Shown here in pieces: positions 23,001-34,882 of a stretch of 64,000 nucleotides of DNA. How positions within the stretch are numbered: position 1 is the stretch's first letter; each line of letters starts with the position of its first letter. A program made the translations under genes and the position numbers. Source of the stretch: Hemibagrus wyckioides (lineage: Eukaryota > Chordata > Actinopteri > Siluriformes > Bagridae); the NCBI RefSeq assembly GCF_019097595.1, contig NC_080718.1, positions 12,990,657 through 13,054,656 on the forward strand, in the 5' to 3' direction. The notes under the pieces are model-generated. The model did not search any database and was not told the origin of the DNA. It worked only from the letters and a program-made list of their open reading frames with translations.

Positions 23001-23472
23001 TTGACTAAAGTGTCTTCAGTGTCTGAAAGGTCTTCCGTGTTTGAGCTGTTGTATTTGTACACAGCTTTCATCAATCACCACTCTGGGTCTAACACAAGAA
23101 AAAAGTGTGAAAAGGTTAAAATGGGTCTCACACTTAGGGAAAAAAGAGCCATCATTGTACAGTGTTGTAAGCTGTCATCAGCAATCAACTGCTCATCTGT
23201 GGGGAAAGAGATCTCTGCCAACTGCCTCATGGAGAGAGCAGAGTCTGCCTGGCAACCAGTCAGGTGGAGGTTCCAACCCAGGAAGCACCAATTGCAGCAG
23301 CGTTTGCGGCTTGTCCCTGATGCTTTGCCTGATGTGGCCGAGGTATTGCGAGTTGTCAGTGATGGACAACTCTCACTCTCTCTCACTCACTGGATGTCAC
23401 GTTCTTGCATCAAGAGATGTGGAAGGAATACGTTGTCTTGCCCATAGGCGAGTGTCTGCGGATGGCCTCTAG
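23001..23472 (+). other. Unassigned segment open in three frames
   Basis: Two overlapping plus-strand frames (23001-23447 with 148 codons; 23041-23472 with 143) and a minus-strand frame (23075-23386 with 103) are all open. The segment is GC-richer than its surroundings. The first frame contains MGLTLREKRAIIV, faintly reminiscent of the start of some Tc1-like transposases, but the following text does not match. It could be a decayed transposon, a chance GC-rich island, or an unrecognised exon. I assign no function. Confidence 0.3.
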
Positions 23473-25339
23473 AGTCCAAGCCCACAAAGTGAGAGAGGTA
23501 ATTGAGTATCAGCAGTCAGTCCCAACTAGGTTTATCTAAAGGCCGGATGGGGGATGGGGAAGAGGTGGCCTCCACATACCTTTAAGCACAGCTGAATCTG
23601 GAGCACATTAATCTTTAGACATCCAACAGTTAAAGCACCAGGACATGACAAATTGACTCTGTTGTGTTCTGGTTTCTGATGTTCAAAATAGAATAAAATT
23701 AATGCTGTATAGTTAATGCTGTATAAAATAACACGTTACACACATAAACAACATACTCTTAATAATATACCTTATACACATACACACTGCTTTACTGGCA
23801 AAGGAGAGTTCTTATCAAAAGTTTGAGAAACATTTGATTGGGGCTTACCTTTACAATACAACCCAACACAACTTTATTACACTTTTTTATGGAATCATTG
23901 AAAAAGAGTGCAACAACTCTAGTATCAAAATTACTGTACCGCCTCTGTGATCGTCTTAAATAATTTATTTCTAAACGTACCAAGAACTGGATCATTATTC
24001 CCCAGCTTCACAGCAGCATTTCTTTCAGCAATGACAAAGTGTCATTTCAGAGTTTGACAGGTCGCCTTGAAACTGACAAACACCACAGTCAGAAATAGGA
24101 TTTGAAGAGAGCTGGGAAAAATATCATACAGCACTGTCACTGAGTTACACCATATTGAAGAGCCTCCAGTCTATAGCATTACCTTTGCAAAAAGATATAA
24201 GGGGAAAAAAATCTCTTTTTTAATCTCTGTGTCTTCTGTGCACAAAAGAAATCTCTTGGGGCTGTTTTTTATTCATGCTTGTATCAGTGTATCAATCAAA
24301 GCACACTGTAAATGAGACACAGAGGGATGCAAAAGGAAGCTTTTTCGAATTGATCAATGGCTTGTTCAAGGAATTAAGAGCCTGACTGGCTTCATTAACT
24401 AAAGCTTTTTTTGACACAGTTCTCTCTTGGAGAACACTGCCAGAGGGCATTATTCCTTCCCACAAAATAAACCCACAAAAATCATAACAGGTTTTTTTTT
24501 TTTTGGTGATTGTATTTGGAGCTGTCAAACCTTTCAAAAGTGCTGGTGGGGAGGAATCGGACCTTGTTTCTTGCTCTGGGCGAACTGTGTTCAAAGCATA
24601 GGAGTTTTTTTTCTACCACGATGCACACTATCAGGGCCGGTCTAATACCCTGGATGCCATACTATTGTATTACTTAAATATGAGTAGCCTTTAAAAAATG
24701 CATTCCTCAGAGTGTGTCCATTAGTACACTGAGCACCGGACCATGTTAAGCTTGTCCAGAGACTTCAAAACCATCTGTACTGGTCTCTCTGAAATCCACT
24801 TGATTGGGACTTATCGATTGCGTACTAAAATATCTTGAGGTGGCGATGTACAACACTGAGTTTGAAAAGGAGGCCCTTACATGCATCAATCAATGCATAA
24901 TTCATTTAGTTCCCATCAAACAGGTAGCAATACAGGCAGCAGTGAAGCTTTTCTGAGTCCTTGTCTTTGCTGGTTGTGGTTAAGATTTTGCCTCAAAACT
25001 GACAACAGTGGATGAAGGAAGTGTTTTCTAGCCAAAGGCAAGATATAGTTTTTGTGTTTTTTCGTCTAGCATGTTGGGAGTGTTTTAATATGCCCATGCC
25101 TGTGTCCATCTTGGCTGTATAAATACCTTTATAGATATGCCATTTAATTATATTGTAACATCGTTTTTTTGCGAAAATTGTTGTCTTTTTTTCTGAGCTG
25201 CACATATTTGAGTTCAAGGATGCAGCTAAGTTCTAGCAAAGATAATTAAGTGAAAGGATGGATAAATATGCTATGTACACAAGTCTCCCAGATGACCGCT
25301 GATTGGTAGCCTATTGCATCAAAGTTTCTTTTATTTATT
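23473..25339. other. Long unique stretch
   Basis: No repeat family is recognised. 24220-24420 has the repeat-free look of a candidate conserved element, and there is a T run at 24491-24504. Short frames on both strands have no resemblance to proteins I know. Confidence 0.4.
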
Positions 25340-25344
25340 TTTAC

Positions 25345-25692
25345 TCATTTAGTCACTCTCACCCAACTCAGACACTTTCTGTTACTTCTTTATCCAGATC
25401 AATCAATCAGATTAGTCTATCTTGGGGAAAATGTGCATGATGTTGGAATACACTCTGCATGGGATGGCAGTCAATTGCACAGAACCATGGACACATAACA
25501 TACATTCATTATATACATTCATTCATAATTAGGTGAAATTTAATAATTATAATAAAGTTCCCCAACAGCATGTTTCCCGACATGTGAGAAAACCGGAGAA
25601 CCTAGAGGAAACTCACATGAACACTCAGAGAACATATGAATAACTAGACTGAAAGCAGCCCAATCTTAAGATCCAACTCTGGACCTCTGGAA
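25345..25692 (-). mobile_element. Diverged DANA/Mermaid-like SINE
   Basis: Minus-strand order is preserved: 'cttctttatccagat' (tail side), 'gggatggcagtcaattgcac' (degraded form of the usual 'gtgccaatccatcac' region), 'aaccggagaacctagaggaa' (central conserved block) and 'actctggacctctgga' near the head. Very diverged. Confidence 0.65.
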
Positions 25693-26258
25693 TAGGTGCA
25701 AATTTTAGGTCTGGTGCTTAAGGTAAACATTCATCTTTTGTGTCATTAAAGGCGAGTAAAACACTGTAATCCATGCATCCGATTTTATCTGTATATATGA
25801 AAACAACGGGCGTATATCCTTTGGTGATTAATAAAACGCATAGTAAAGACAGGGACTGCAAATGGAAGAGGTCAGGGGTCAGATTGTAAGTGCAGTTGTA
25901 ATTTGTACTATCAGACTCATTTTCTTCCCCAGGCTGCCGACACAGGCGCATTAATTTGTTTAGCAATTCAAGTATTGATCTGTCTGCTTCCACTGGTTGC
26001 CTCTTGCTGCAAATGTACACCAAGTGCAGTTTTTGTAAACTATTAAATGAATAATAACCAATAAACATAGAGATGTTTATTGCACCACATGCTTAACAAA
26101 CCACACAATCTTCACAAAATGAAAATACAGTCATTGGAGGACAGAGTAAAAGCAATTTAATTAGGCATCTCCCAGAAGCAGGGAATTCTTTTCTGAGCAG
26201 CCTTTTACGATATCAAACTCATAAGACCTGTGCAGCTTCTTGTTCAACTGTCACCAAT
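25693..26258. other. Unique stretch
   Basis: No gene is recognised. The 116-codon minus-strand frame at 25718-26068 has no family resemblance. Confidence 0.4.
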
Positions 26259-26282
26259 GTGTGTGTGTGTGTGTGCGCGCAT
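26259..26282. repeat. (TG)n-(CG)n tract
   Basis: A short TG array ending in GCGCGC. Alternating purine-pyrimidine of this kind can favour left-handed DNA. Confidence 0.9.
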
Positions 26283-26620
26283 ACATTGATATGCAGGATG
26301 ACAGCGCCTGCCCTCATTACCAGCGGTCCATCACCCTAGGGGATGAGATGCATCCTGACGCCAGGGCCTGATTTTCACCCCATTATCGCCAACAGGGGGT
26401 CATTGCCGCTACATTAGGATGAGTGCAGACAGGGTGGGAAGGGTGGCTTCACTCTAGGGGACTACAGCGCTCAAAACTGAGGCTTAATGATCTGCATGCG
26501 GCTGTAGCACTACTCGGTTCAGCCTGTGTGGCCAAGCTTAATCAATACCACCTGATGAGGTGTCAGGCTGCCAGTGGTGTGCATCAAAATGGAGTATGTT
26601 TTTTTCCATCTCTTTTCCTA
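26283..26620. other. Candidate conserved non-coding element
   Basis: A GC-richer, repeat-free block with several CpGs, containing 'gatgacagcgcctgccctca', 'ttcaccccattatcgcca' and 'ctgaggcttaatgatctgc'. The composition differs sharply from the AT-rich flanks. There is no open frame of note beyond a 66-codon one. Candidate enhancer by appearance only. Confidence 0.4.
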
Positions 26621-26921
26621 TAATCGATGAAAAGTGTGTGTGTGAAACTAATTGGGCAAAATTGCAGGGCATTTATTGATTAATCAAGTAGAAAAATGAG
26701 AACTCTCTATGGTGTGAAGGCATTGAAAGTGAGCCCTGCATGTGTTTTTTTTAGTGGCAAAATAACTCAATATTGTAGGACTACAGAGCAACAAATGAAA
26801 TCAGGTCTAGGACCATAGAGATGGTTTTTCTGAAGAGAGATTAAAATGATTCATTCTGTAGAAAAGTTTTCAGGATAAACCCCACTGTCAGTTTAATTAA
26901 GTCAAACTAGACTTAATCTTG

Positions 26922-27243
26922 TGGGCATGGTGGTTAGTGTGAATAGCACATTTTAACAGTTGCGGGTTCGAATCCCTGCCCTGTGTGTGTGAACTTTGCA
27001 TGTTGTTGCTTGAGGGGTTTATTCTGGGTACTCTGGTTTCCTCCACAGTCCAGAGACATGCATTTTAGGCTCTCTAAATTGTCCATAATCTGTGGGTGTG
27101 TGAGTGTGTGTGTGATTTTGCTCTGTGATAGTTGGCACACTGTCCAGGGTGTCCCCCTGCCTTGTGCTCCGAGTCCCCTGGGATAAACTCTGGCTCCTCA
27201 CAAATGTGTGCAGGATAAGCAGCACAGAAAATAGATGAATGGA
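26922..27243 (+). mobile_element. DANA/Mermaid-like SINE, best-preserved copy
   Basis: A tRNA-like head 'catggtggttagtgtg' is followed by an exact B box GGTTCGAATCC at 26965-26975. The conserved core follows ('gaactttgcatgttg', 'actctggtttcctccacagt', 'ccagagacatgcat'), then 'aattgtccataat', a GTGTGTG patch, 'gttggcacactgtccagggt' and the tail 'aggataagcagcacagaaaa' ending in ATGAATGG. This order is diagnostic of the DANA/Mermaid (V-SINE-like) group. Frames on either strand inside it are shadows. Confidence 0.9.
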
Positions 27244-28550
27244 CTAGGTTTAATCTGGAACACAAGAATGTAATAAGGTGAGTAATACAGAATTCTGTAC
27301 TTCTCTGCTAAATGTCATTCAAAAGTGATCTGTCAAATCAGTTTGATCAACTAAGAATGGTCAAAAGGAGTTCTATGCCAAAAATACTATACAAAAATTC
27401 CTCCATTATAAAAGCAGAGCAATTCATATACAGTAAATAGGTCTGTCGGTAATCAATAGCATGCTATGAAGAGATCTCATTAGTTAAATATTATGCATAT
27501 TGGACAAATAATTACTTATGTTTATATAATTCAAATATTTATTCCAAAAGTTTTGGAATATATGGTAGAATAAGTTATTTCAATATTTGCGGAGACCATG
27601 ATACATAATTTGTGCATTAGTAGCCCCAGCTTTCACTGAACAGAACACTATCCCCTCTATTCCTTCTTTGCAAAATTGATGTGGCCTGCTGCATTGCCTT
27701 GACCAGTCTGGAATAACTCCTTCAGACAGTGTGAATGGTGTTAAACAGGATGGCTATTAAGACGAAGAACGGTGAGACCAAAATCTACAGTCTGGTTCAA
27801 GACCACTCTCTTGGGAGGGTTGTGTAATGCCACTTAGAATTTATTTCTGCTGCCCCAGTGTGCATTTCCACATGTGGCACTCCCAAGAGCCATGCATGAT
27901 CCCTGTGTGTAGCCCAAATAGCTGGTAATGGCAGTTGGGGAAATGATTGCACGTCCACAAGCTCCTGCTCCACATCGGGAAGCATTCACATTTTCCTGCC
28001 CTTAGAGCACATTTCAAGTTGTTATGTAAAAAATAACAAGATTAATGAGATGTGAATCCACCCTCCTGCCTTCTCACACCATAGTCCTTTTTAATGGCTT
28101 GGTTATCCCGAAAAACCCTCTGACAGGATGAGAGCCATTATAGAGGCCTTTAAGTCTTTTTGGTGGTTAGTAGAGCCCACATAAGAAATGCCCAAACATA
28201 AAGAGAAACATTTTTCCAGCATGCTTTAAGCTAGTGGGCAGCAGAAACTTAATTCTATAGATCTATAGTTGGATTAATAGCATCCAGGCATTTCTGGAGA
28301 TTTGAAGATCATTAAAGTTGCCTAGGTGATTGGAGATGAGAACCTCATGAGAGGCCTGTAACTTTCTTAATGGAATTTGCTTAAGTAGGCTTTAACAGGG
28401 CAGCAGCATGTTAGGTGCAGGATTGTATAATAGCTTTAAGAGGCCTGTCCTGATTGCTGGAAAGGGCTCATCAGGGACTCTTGCTTTCAGAAGGAGAGTC
28501 AATGGATGGATCACCTCATCATGTTATTAGTGACACATCCTTCAGGGCTT
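27244..28550. other. Long unique stretch, strong candidate conserved region
   Basis: 27620-28500 is almost free of simple repeats and transposon wording. It is rich in phrases such as 'gatgtggcctgctgcattgc', 'gataacaagattaatgag'-like cores and 'gagaggcctgtaactttctt'. 27250-27600 is AT-rich and unassigned. No exon is recognised; the 62-codon minus-strand frame at 27797-27985 is not convincing. Confidence 0.4.
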
Positions 28551-28601
28551 TCAATTCAATTCAATTCAATTCAATTCAATTCAATTCAATTCAATTCAAT
28601 T
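28551..28601. repeat. (TCAAT)n microsatellite
   Basis: Ten perfect pentanucleotide units. Confidence 0.97.
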
Positions 28602-28672
28602 GAGTTCAATTTTATTTGTATAGCAGTATTAACAACTTTGACAAAGCAGCTTTACAGAAATATATCTATTCA
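28602..28672. mobile_element. Fish dispersed-repeat tail next to TCAAT array
   Basis: The phrases 'caattttatttgtatagc' and 'caaagcagctttacagaaat' form the well-known end of a dispersed fish repeat that carries the TCAAT array as its terminus. I cannot name the family with certainty. Confidence 0.6.
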
Positions 28673-28882
28673 GAATATCAATTTTAATTTGTTGAATTTC
28701 CATTTGTCCTTTTGCTGTATAGTGCTGCATGAATGAACAGTCAGTTTATAAAGAAGATAAATCATTGGCAATTTTTTGTGGTAAAAGAGGAATAAAGTGC
28801 CACCATGCGGAATTATTTTCCTATTTTCCTAATTCCTTACTAATGTTATGCAACTATTTTGGATGTCCAGTCTAGGTGATAG

Positions 28883-29190
28883 AGGAGCACAGTGAAAAGC
28901 ATTGCTACCTCATAGCACAAGGGTCCCAAGATTCATCTTGAGTTCGGGTTATCTTGTTTGTAAAATTATGTATGTTTTTTGTATTTAGGATTCTTCAGTG
29001 TTTTTTGTTTTCTTCCCACCTTCCTAAAACATACCAAAGGGTGGACTGCCTTTGCTAAATTGTCCCTAGGTGGATAAAGGTGTAAATGTGTGTGTACTCT
29101 GTGATGGATTGGAGTCTCATCTTTTTTCCTGGGAACCACTGCAACCTTGACCAGGATAAGCGCTTCCTGAGTGTATGACTGAGTTTAGGT
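28883..29190 (+). mobile_element. Diverged DANA/Mermaid-like SINE
   Basis: The order matches the copy at 26922: 'agcacagtgaaaagcattgc' (head), degraded core 'gttttcttcccaccttcc', 'ctaaattgtccctaggtg', 'gtgtgtgtactctgtgatgg', 'attggagtctcatc', and tail 'gaccaggataagcgcttcct'. Confidence 0.75.
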
Positions 29191-30935
29191 GTTAAGAAGT
29201 GGTCTGTAAAAGCTAAAAGCATCTCTTGAAAGTATTTCAGTCCTCTGCAGAGAGGTTGTAGAAGTGAAGGATTTCTGTAAAAGCACCAACTTTTATGGTG
29301 TAATTCATTCCGCCTGAAGATGAATTATTTCGCAGGGTCTCCCATTGTCTTGAGTTTATTAAGCCAGTTTATATCTTCTCAGTCAATACATAAAGATTCA
29401 TTGGCCCTCGAAGAAATTTGTTCACACTTTGGAGGGCGCCCAGGAATTCCAGGTTTTTAAAAGGCCTTAATAAATCTGTTTTGCTTGGCGTTGTGCAGCT
29501 CAGGCATGATTGGCTTACCTCTTGGTAATGTTTGGGAGAGCACAGTGGAGCGCAAACATTCAGACTGATGCTGTTACTAATTTTTGACGTCAGTGAGATG
29601 GATTCAATGATGAAAGTGAACAGGGATATGAATTAATAAGTATCATACATGCAAGAGGAGTGCTCAGTACAAGATAGTCTGGCCTGGCTTATCAGTAGTA
29701 CCATGTCTGCTGCATCAGTGCTGAATCCCTGATCAGGGCTTTTTTTCTTTTTTAACTCTCTTAGCCTGTAGCGATGCTTGTTCTGCAAATTTATATATAC
29801 TATGTGAAAGTAGGGCATTTTGCGAGACAGAGACACAAGTGGCAGACCTGGTTTTACAACCTGTTTGGGATTTAGCTAGTACACCATGACTAACACCCCG
29901 GCTGGATCACATATGCTGCTGAATTTTAAACTCTGCCATTATCTGGGAGGCACTAGTTCCGCAAGACCCGTGGACAAATACCATCTGTTACAAACAAAAA
30001 AAGAAGGTTCGGTATTCAGAATGTATGTATGACATATAGCGTCTGCCTCCAGACGACCAATTATATTTTATTCGGGTACTTAAAGTTTGTGGGCAAGAGC
30101 AGGATATTGGCTGTAATGCATACACATACAGCCAGGAGCAGTGGGGGCCGGTCTGAGCTCAACTCCTCCCAGGAGGCCTACAGGGAAGGGGGGTAAGTAG
30201 TCAACTCAGTATAGAGACATACCCACATGCATTCATCTTTTCTAATTCCTGCCAATTACTCACTCATGGACAGACGGCGGTTTTGACAGTTCGTTGCTCA
30301 TTCGGCAGATGCCTGGCACATATGCAAAGCTTTAATATTCTGTATTAACACAGGAGTGGACCTGTCCATCAGAAAAGCTATTAAGCATTAGGCTGTAGCT
30401 ATGCACAAAATGGATGACAAATTAAAGGGAAAAGCAACACTTTGTGCAGTCATAGTAAGGTCTCCAGCCACATTACTGTTCCTGCTGATAGTCTGATTTC
30501 GTCCTGCATTGACTTTCTCATTCACCTACAAACAGCACTTCTCTTTTTCCTTACAAATCACACTAATGCAGTAGTTGAATGCGCAATTTCAACAACAATT
30601 TCCGAACCCATTCCTGATATAAATGCAGTTGTCACTTTAGGCATGGTTCCTGTTGAAATTCAGCCAGTTTCAGTCTTTGTAACTGAAGCTTCTGCCATTC
30701 AGCCCTAATAAAGACTCTCTTTCAATGTCACTTAGATCTTTTCCTCTTGCCATCTTCATTCAAAATCCAGGTCAGCTGGGCCTGTTCAGCAATTTTTTTA
30801 TGTGCCAAAGAGCATAGTAGAATGTTAATTGTGTCATGCAGTACATCTGTCTGGAAGCTTTTGCACTCATTATGTTTCTCAACTCATTTATTCAGCTACA
30901 GATGATGAACAACATAAGGGAAATGTGTAACAATA
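29191..30935. other. Unique stretch with candidate conserved blocks
   Basis: 29210-29610 is repeat-free and notable ('gtaattcattccgcctgaag', 'aggccttaataaatctg'). 29820-30400 is similar, with GC-rich patches around 30130-30190. 30420-30930 is unassigned and includes an 88-codon plus-strand frame at 30442-30708 without resemblance to a known protein. Confidence 0.35.
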
Positions 30936-30939
30936 CTGT

Positions 30940-31500
30940 ATATTAATATCAAGGATGTAATGAGGAGCAGGACCACCGTTTGCCTTTAATCCTTCTTGGA
31001 TTGCATTCATGAAAGTTGTGAGTGGTTTGTGGTGGAATATTGGACCATACATCAAAAAGGAAATCTTCCAGTTCTTTGAGGGATGAACAAAGTCGATATC
31101 TGCTTTGCAGTCTGAGCTCCAGAATTTCCTATAAAAGGATCAATGATGTTTAAATCTGGTGATTGAGAAGGCAATGGAAGGCACTTCACTCAATTCTGGT
31201 GTTTATCAAACCACTCTCGTATAATTGTAGCAGTATGTATGGTTGTATTATGATCTTGGTATATGGGGAGAATGTTTGCACTAGATGGTGCACCTGGTCC
31301 TGTTAAATTACCTCATATTTTTTGGCTGTTATACAACCATGCATAGTGATCACTGGACCACTGTACTTAACAGTTGGCAATAGACTGTGTGGGCAGAAAG
31401 CATCCTTTGGCTTCCTCTGAACATAAATCTATCCAGATGCTTTGAATGGATGCTTTGATGTTGCTTTGAAATCTCACATATACAGAAGTGCTATCGAAGT
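30940..31500 (-). mobile_element. Tc1-like transposon remnant
   Basis: On the minus strand 31150-31218 translates as EWFDKHQN, a stop codon, then VKCLPLPSQSPDLN, matching the SPDLN motif before the last catalytic residue of Tc1-like transposases. Flanking wording such as 'tggaatattggaccata' and 'cctttggcttcctctgaaca' resembles a known fish Tc1 family. No inverted ends could be located. With an in-frame stop and no intact N-terminal half, it is dead. Confidence 0.75.
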
Positions 31501-32294
31501 CAGATCTCTTTCATAGCTGATACGCTTAATGTGGTGTTTTCATTATTTCATCCAACCATTGTACACAGGCGAGCATGTGAACAATAACGCTTGTTTAGCT
31601 GCCACATCTGCACACATACATGTAATCACGCATCAAGTATACCCCATGCTTAAGAGGCAACTCATATTTATAATGAAAAAACTAACAAGCCTTTGCCTTT
31701 TCCATTTTCCCCAACCGACCTGGGTTGAAAAAGCAGAGCAGCTCTGTTCCAGCTGAAATTTCTAAATCGATTTCTAAACAAAAGCCTGAAAAGAAGAAGA
31801 AAGGACTGTGATGCAATATAACAAATCCTTCCCCAAATTCCTTTTTGCACCTTTAAGAAAATGCTCATTTGAACCAGGCTTGCATAATTTAGATTGTATA
31901 ATCTGTAGCTTATAAATCCAAAATCTACCTTCATACACTGAACATGAAAACCTCCCTCAGTAATAAGAGGTTCACTCCCAATACTATGCTGTCAAATAGG
32001 CATAATTTCTGATGGAAGAATGCGTACTGTAATCCAAAAGCATGGTCAGGTGAGGTTGATTTGCTCACAGGGTCATTAACTTCAAATTTTACTACTCAAT
32101 TAATTTAATGAGTCTGGGTGTTATTTTTTATAGTTCACAGGCAATAAAGTTGAAAAAAATATATATATATAGACATTAGTAAGAAAACAAGGTATTGTTG
32201 GTTGTGTACTAGGAAACTGACATTCAGTGATGCTCTTGTGAAAAATATATATCCGTTCTTAATGGTTGGTGGATGGTAAAGTTAAGGGTACATG
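31501..32294. other. Unique stretch
   Basis: No gene or recognised repeat, apart from a short (AT)n near 32160-32170. Confidence 0.45.
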
Positions 32295-32480
32295 CAGTTT
32301 GGTGGATTAGATATGCTAAATTGTCTGTATGTGTGAATGTGTGGGTCCATGTTATTTTTTTTTTAATGAAGTAGCATCCCATCCACAGTGTATTTCAGCG
32401 TTCCCGGACTAGACGCCAGATCCAGTGTGATGTGACTAGGATAAAGCAGTTACTGAAGGTGAAAGAATGGATGAATTCGC
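32295..32480 (+). mobile_element. DANA/Mermaid-like SINE, 3' part
   Basis: 'ctaaattgtctgtatgtgtg', then 'gtagcatcccatccacagtg' and the tail 'actaggataaagcagttac' followed by 'gaatggatgaa'. The tRNA-like head is absent or unrecognisable. Confidence 0.6.
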
Positions 32481-32669
32481 AATAAATTTTCATGTGACTT
32501 CAGCAATTTTTGCAGTATTATGATCTCACGAAATGTCATTTCAATCTCCTATTTAAAATGAGCACTGATGTGGAATATCATTTGAAACTTAATGGAATGT
32601 AATATATCCAAAAATGGGTGGAAAGGAAGGCTGTTTAGAAGGATTATAAGAAAGAAACCTTTTTTTGAG

Positions 32670-32900
32670 ATACGCCTACTTTGTCTCCATGTGTGTCTTT
32701 GTTTTGATTCTGGTCTTGTCTCCACCCATGTCCTGCCATTTGTTGTTTCTCTTACATGCCTTTATTACCCTGCAGCTGTTTTAAGTTTATTCCTTGAATA
32801 GTTTGTGTTTTTAAACCCCATGTATTGTTGTTTTGTACTGTACTGTTTGCCGATCGCCTGACCTGTGCCGATTTACTTTGCCTTATGTTTTACACTGTGA
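32670..32900. repeat. Possible dispersed retroelement-associated repeat
   Basis: The T-rich text 'ttttgattctggtcttgtct', 'ccacccatgtcctgccat' and 'aaaccccatgta' resembles a dispersed sequence found near fish retroelement ends. No long terminal repeat or target duplication can be shown. Confidence 0.35.
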
Positions 32901-33041
32901 GTTGAAGTGTCACTAAAACAACACTAACCTGTAATTGTATTCATCTTAACAACCTTAGGGACAGTGCAATATGTTCTCAAATGTCATCAAGGGTCAATGA
33001 AAGTACCAGAAGAAAGAAGAAGCCTTCTTTAAGAAGGAAAA

Positions 33042-33283
33042 CCTTTATTTATGAACATATACATTACAGCAGAGTGAAATGCTTTTCTTCACATGTCTCA
33101 GTATGTAAGGAAGATGAGGTCGGAGCACAGGGTCAGCCATGATACAGAGACCGTGGAGCAGAGAGGGTTAAGGGCCTTGCTGAAGGGCCCAACAGTGGCA
33201 AATTGGCAGTGGAGGGGCTTGGACTCCTGACCTTCTTATCAGCAACCCACAGCCTTTAACCACTGAGCCACAAGCCACAGGCA
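33042..33283 (-). mobile_element. tRNA-derived SINE
   Basis: Minus-strand copy. The tRNA-like head is at the right: the A-box region appears as 'tttaaccactgagccaca' at about 33255-33272 and the B-box region as 'ggactcctgacc' at 33221-33232. The body contains 'ggttaagggccttgctgaag' and 'ggcccaacagtggca', and the left end starts 'ctttatttatgaacatata'. This family is abundant in catfish-type genomes, as I recall. An A run flanks it at 33292-33308. Confidence 0.85.
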
Positions 33284-33879
33284 TGTTTGGTTAAAAAAAA
33301 AAAAAAAAGACTGCAAACAAGGAAAGGCACTTGATACCCACTGAACAAATGATGGTGGATCATTAATACTATGGGGACCACATCCAGGGGCATCATAAAT
33401 TCTAGGATATTTTTGCCCAAAACCTTGTTACCTCTGCTAGATTTTAAGACTTTTTTGTAGATACATTTTTCTACAAGATATTGACCACAAAGAAATTGTT
33501 GTGGGACACAAATATATGTATGTTTTGCAAAAATTGTGTGTCTGAAGAGAAAGATTAAAGGAGGTAGTCTACATAACATTATGAAGGAGTGTGTTCTTCA
33601 TAGCAGAGCAACCTAAGATCCAGTCTTGTTAGATGCTCAATGCTGTTCAGACTAAATGCTACTTCTTATGAAAACTATTATATCATATATAAGCTCAAAA
33701 TGTTGACAATAATTTGAAGTTTGTATGCCTTAATGTATTGCATTTCACATGTATATGAATCACTGATAACTGAATTCAGATACAATGGGCATATTTTTAA
33801 AATGATTTTAAATTTTAGTACTTTACAATTATGTCTTTTTCATAGTCATCATACTGTATTTCTGTATAGTAACATACAT
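33284..33879. other. Unique stretch
   Basis: The 107-codon minus-strand frame at 33256-33579 starts in the SINE and has a poly-Phe run from the A tract, so it is not a gene. Nothing else is recognised. Confidence 0.45.
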
Positions 33880-34240
33880 TACTGTACAAAACTCTTAATA
33901 AAAAAATGCTGTAAAAAACACCAGTTAACTTATAATGAAAATAAACATTCAAAAACAACATTTGGTAGAACATCCTTTTGCTTTATTTATTTTTTTTTAA
34001 ACCCACTAGTAGTCTCTCAGATGCTTTTGGGTAGATTTTTTTAAAGCATCTTGGAGAATCCGCTCGAGTTCTTCTGGAGATGTTAGACTCTTGCATTTTC
34101 TTGTGTTTTTTGCAGATAAATCCTTACAGCCTTTATTATGGTTTATTATTTTTTCTTTATTATTTGTCTCAAAAGTATTCCAATTACATAATGTAACTTT
34201 TTTTGCTTACTAACTTTTGCTATTGTTTGATGGACATAGA
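33880..34240 (-). mobile_element. Tc1-like element end, probable
   Basis: 'actgtacaaaactcttaa' at 33880 followed later by 'tttggtagaacatccttttg', 'gagttcttctggagatgtta' and 'cagataaatccttacagcc' follows the order of one end of a fish Tc1-like family. No DDE motif is present in this piece and the far end is missing. Confidence 0.5.
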
Positions 34241-34842
34241 CTGGAAAAAAAATCTAGTAAGATATTTTGATTTGTGAACATCTGGAGAAACAAACCAGAA
34301 TATAATCACACATATTACTTTATGTCACTTTACATTTCATGGTCAGCCTGTGTGGATATAATACCATAGTAACATTTTACAGTAACACTACATGAATATT
34401 CATGTAATAATACCTGGATTAATACTGGAATATAATTAATCCCTCCAGGAGTTTGAGTTATTTTCTATTTGGTGTAGCCAAAAATTGAATTGTTGAAATT
34501 GCAAGCTCATTCTTCTTTTAGGTAGAAAGTAAAGATACATATGTAATTACTTTCTATGATAGCTCTACTCATGTTTGATGCATGTGAATCGAATTCAGCT
34601 TTAGCTGAATGCACATTTTGATGATGTCACATGCCGTGCCTTTGCTCAAATCTGTAGAAAATTTCTAGTATGTCTAAAAAAATGCAAGCTCCTCAGAATA
34701 TCTGGAGTTTGCTTGCTTTTACGTTATTTTCTGCCATCGCAAAATCCTAGAGGAAAATTGTGAAACCCTCTAGGGACTGATAACGATGAGTTAAAGCCCT
34801 GGGGCTTTGCTCCTTTGCCCACAAGGGTGAAATTAATACAGT
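34241..34842. other. AT-rich unique stretch
   Basis: No gene or clear repeat is seen. Confidence 0.4.
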
Positions 34843-34882
34843 AACATTTATTCATTTAGCAGATGCTATTATCTATTAACAT
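34843..34882 (-). mobile_element. SINE/LINE tail fragment
   Basis: 'acatttattcatttagcaga' followed by 'tgctattatcta' is the reverse of the fish SINE tail seen at 780-832 (AGTGTCTGCTAAATG). Tail only. Confidence 0.6.

Noticed and set aside
26965..26975. Perfect B box GGTTCGAATCC as a tRNA gene
   Set aside because: It sits in the head of a DANA/Mermaid-like SINE; no cloverleaf with paired acceptor stem is present.
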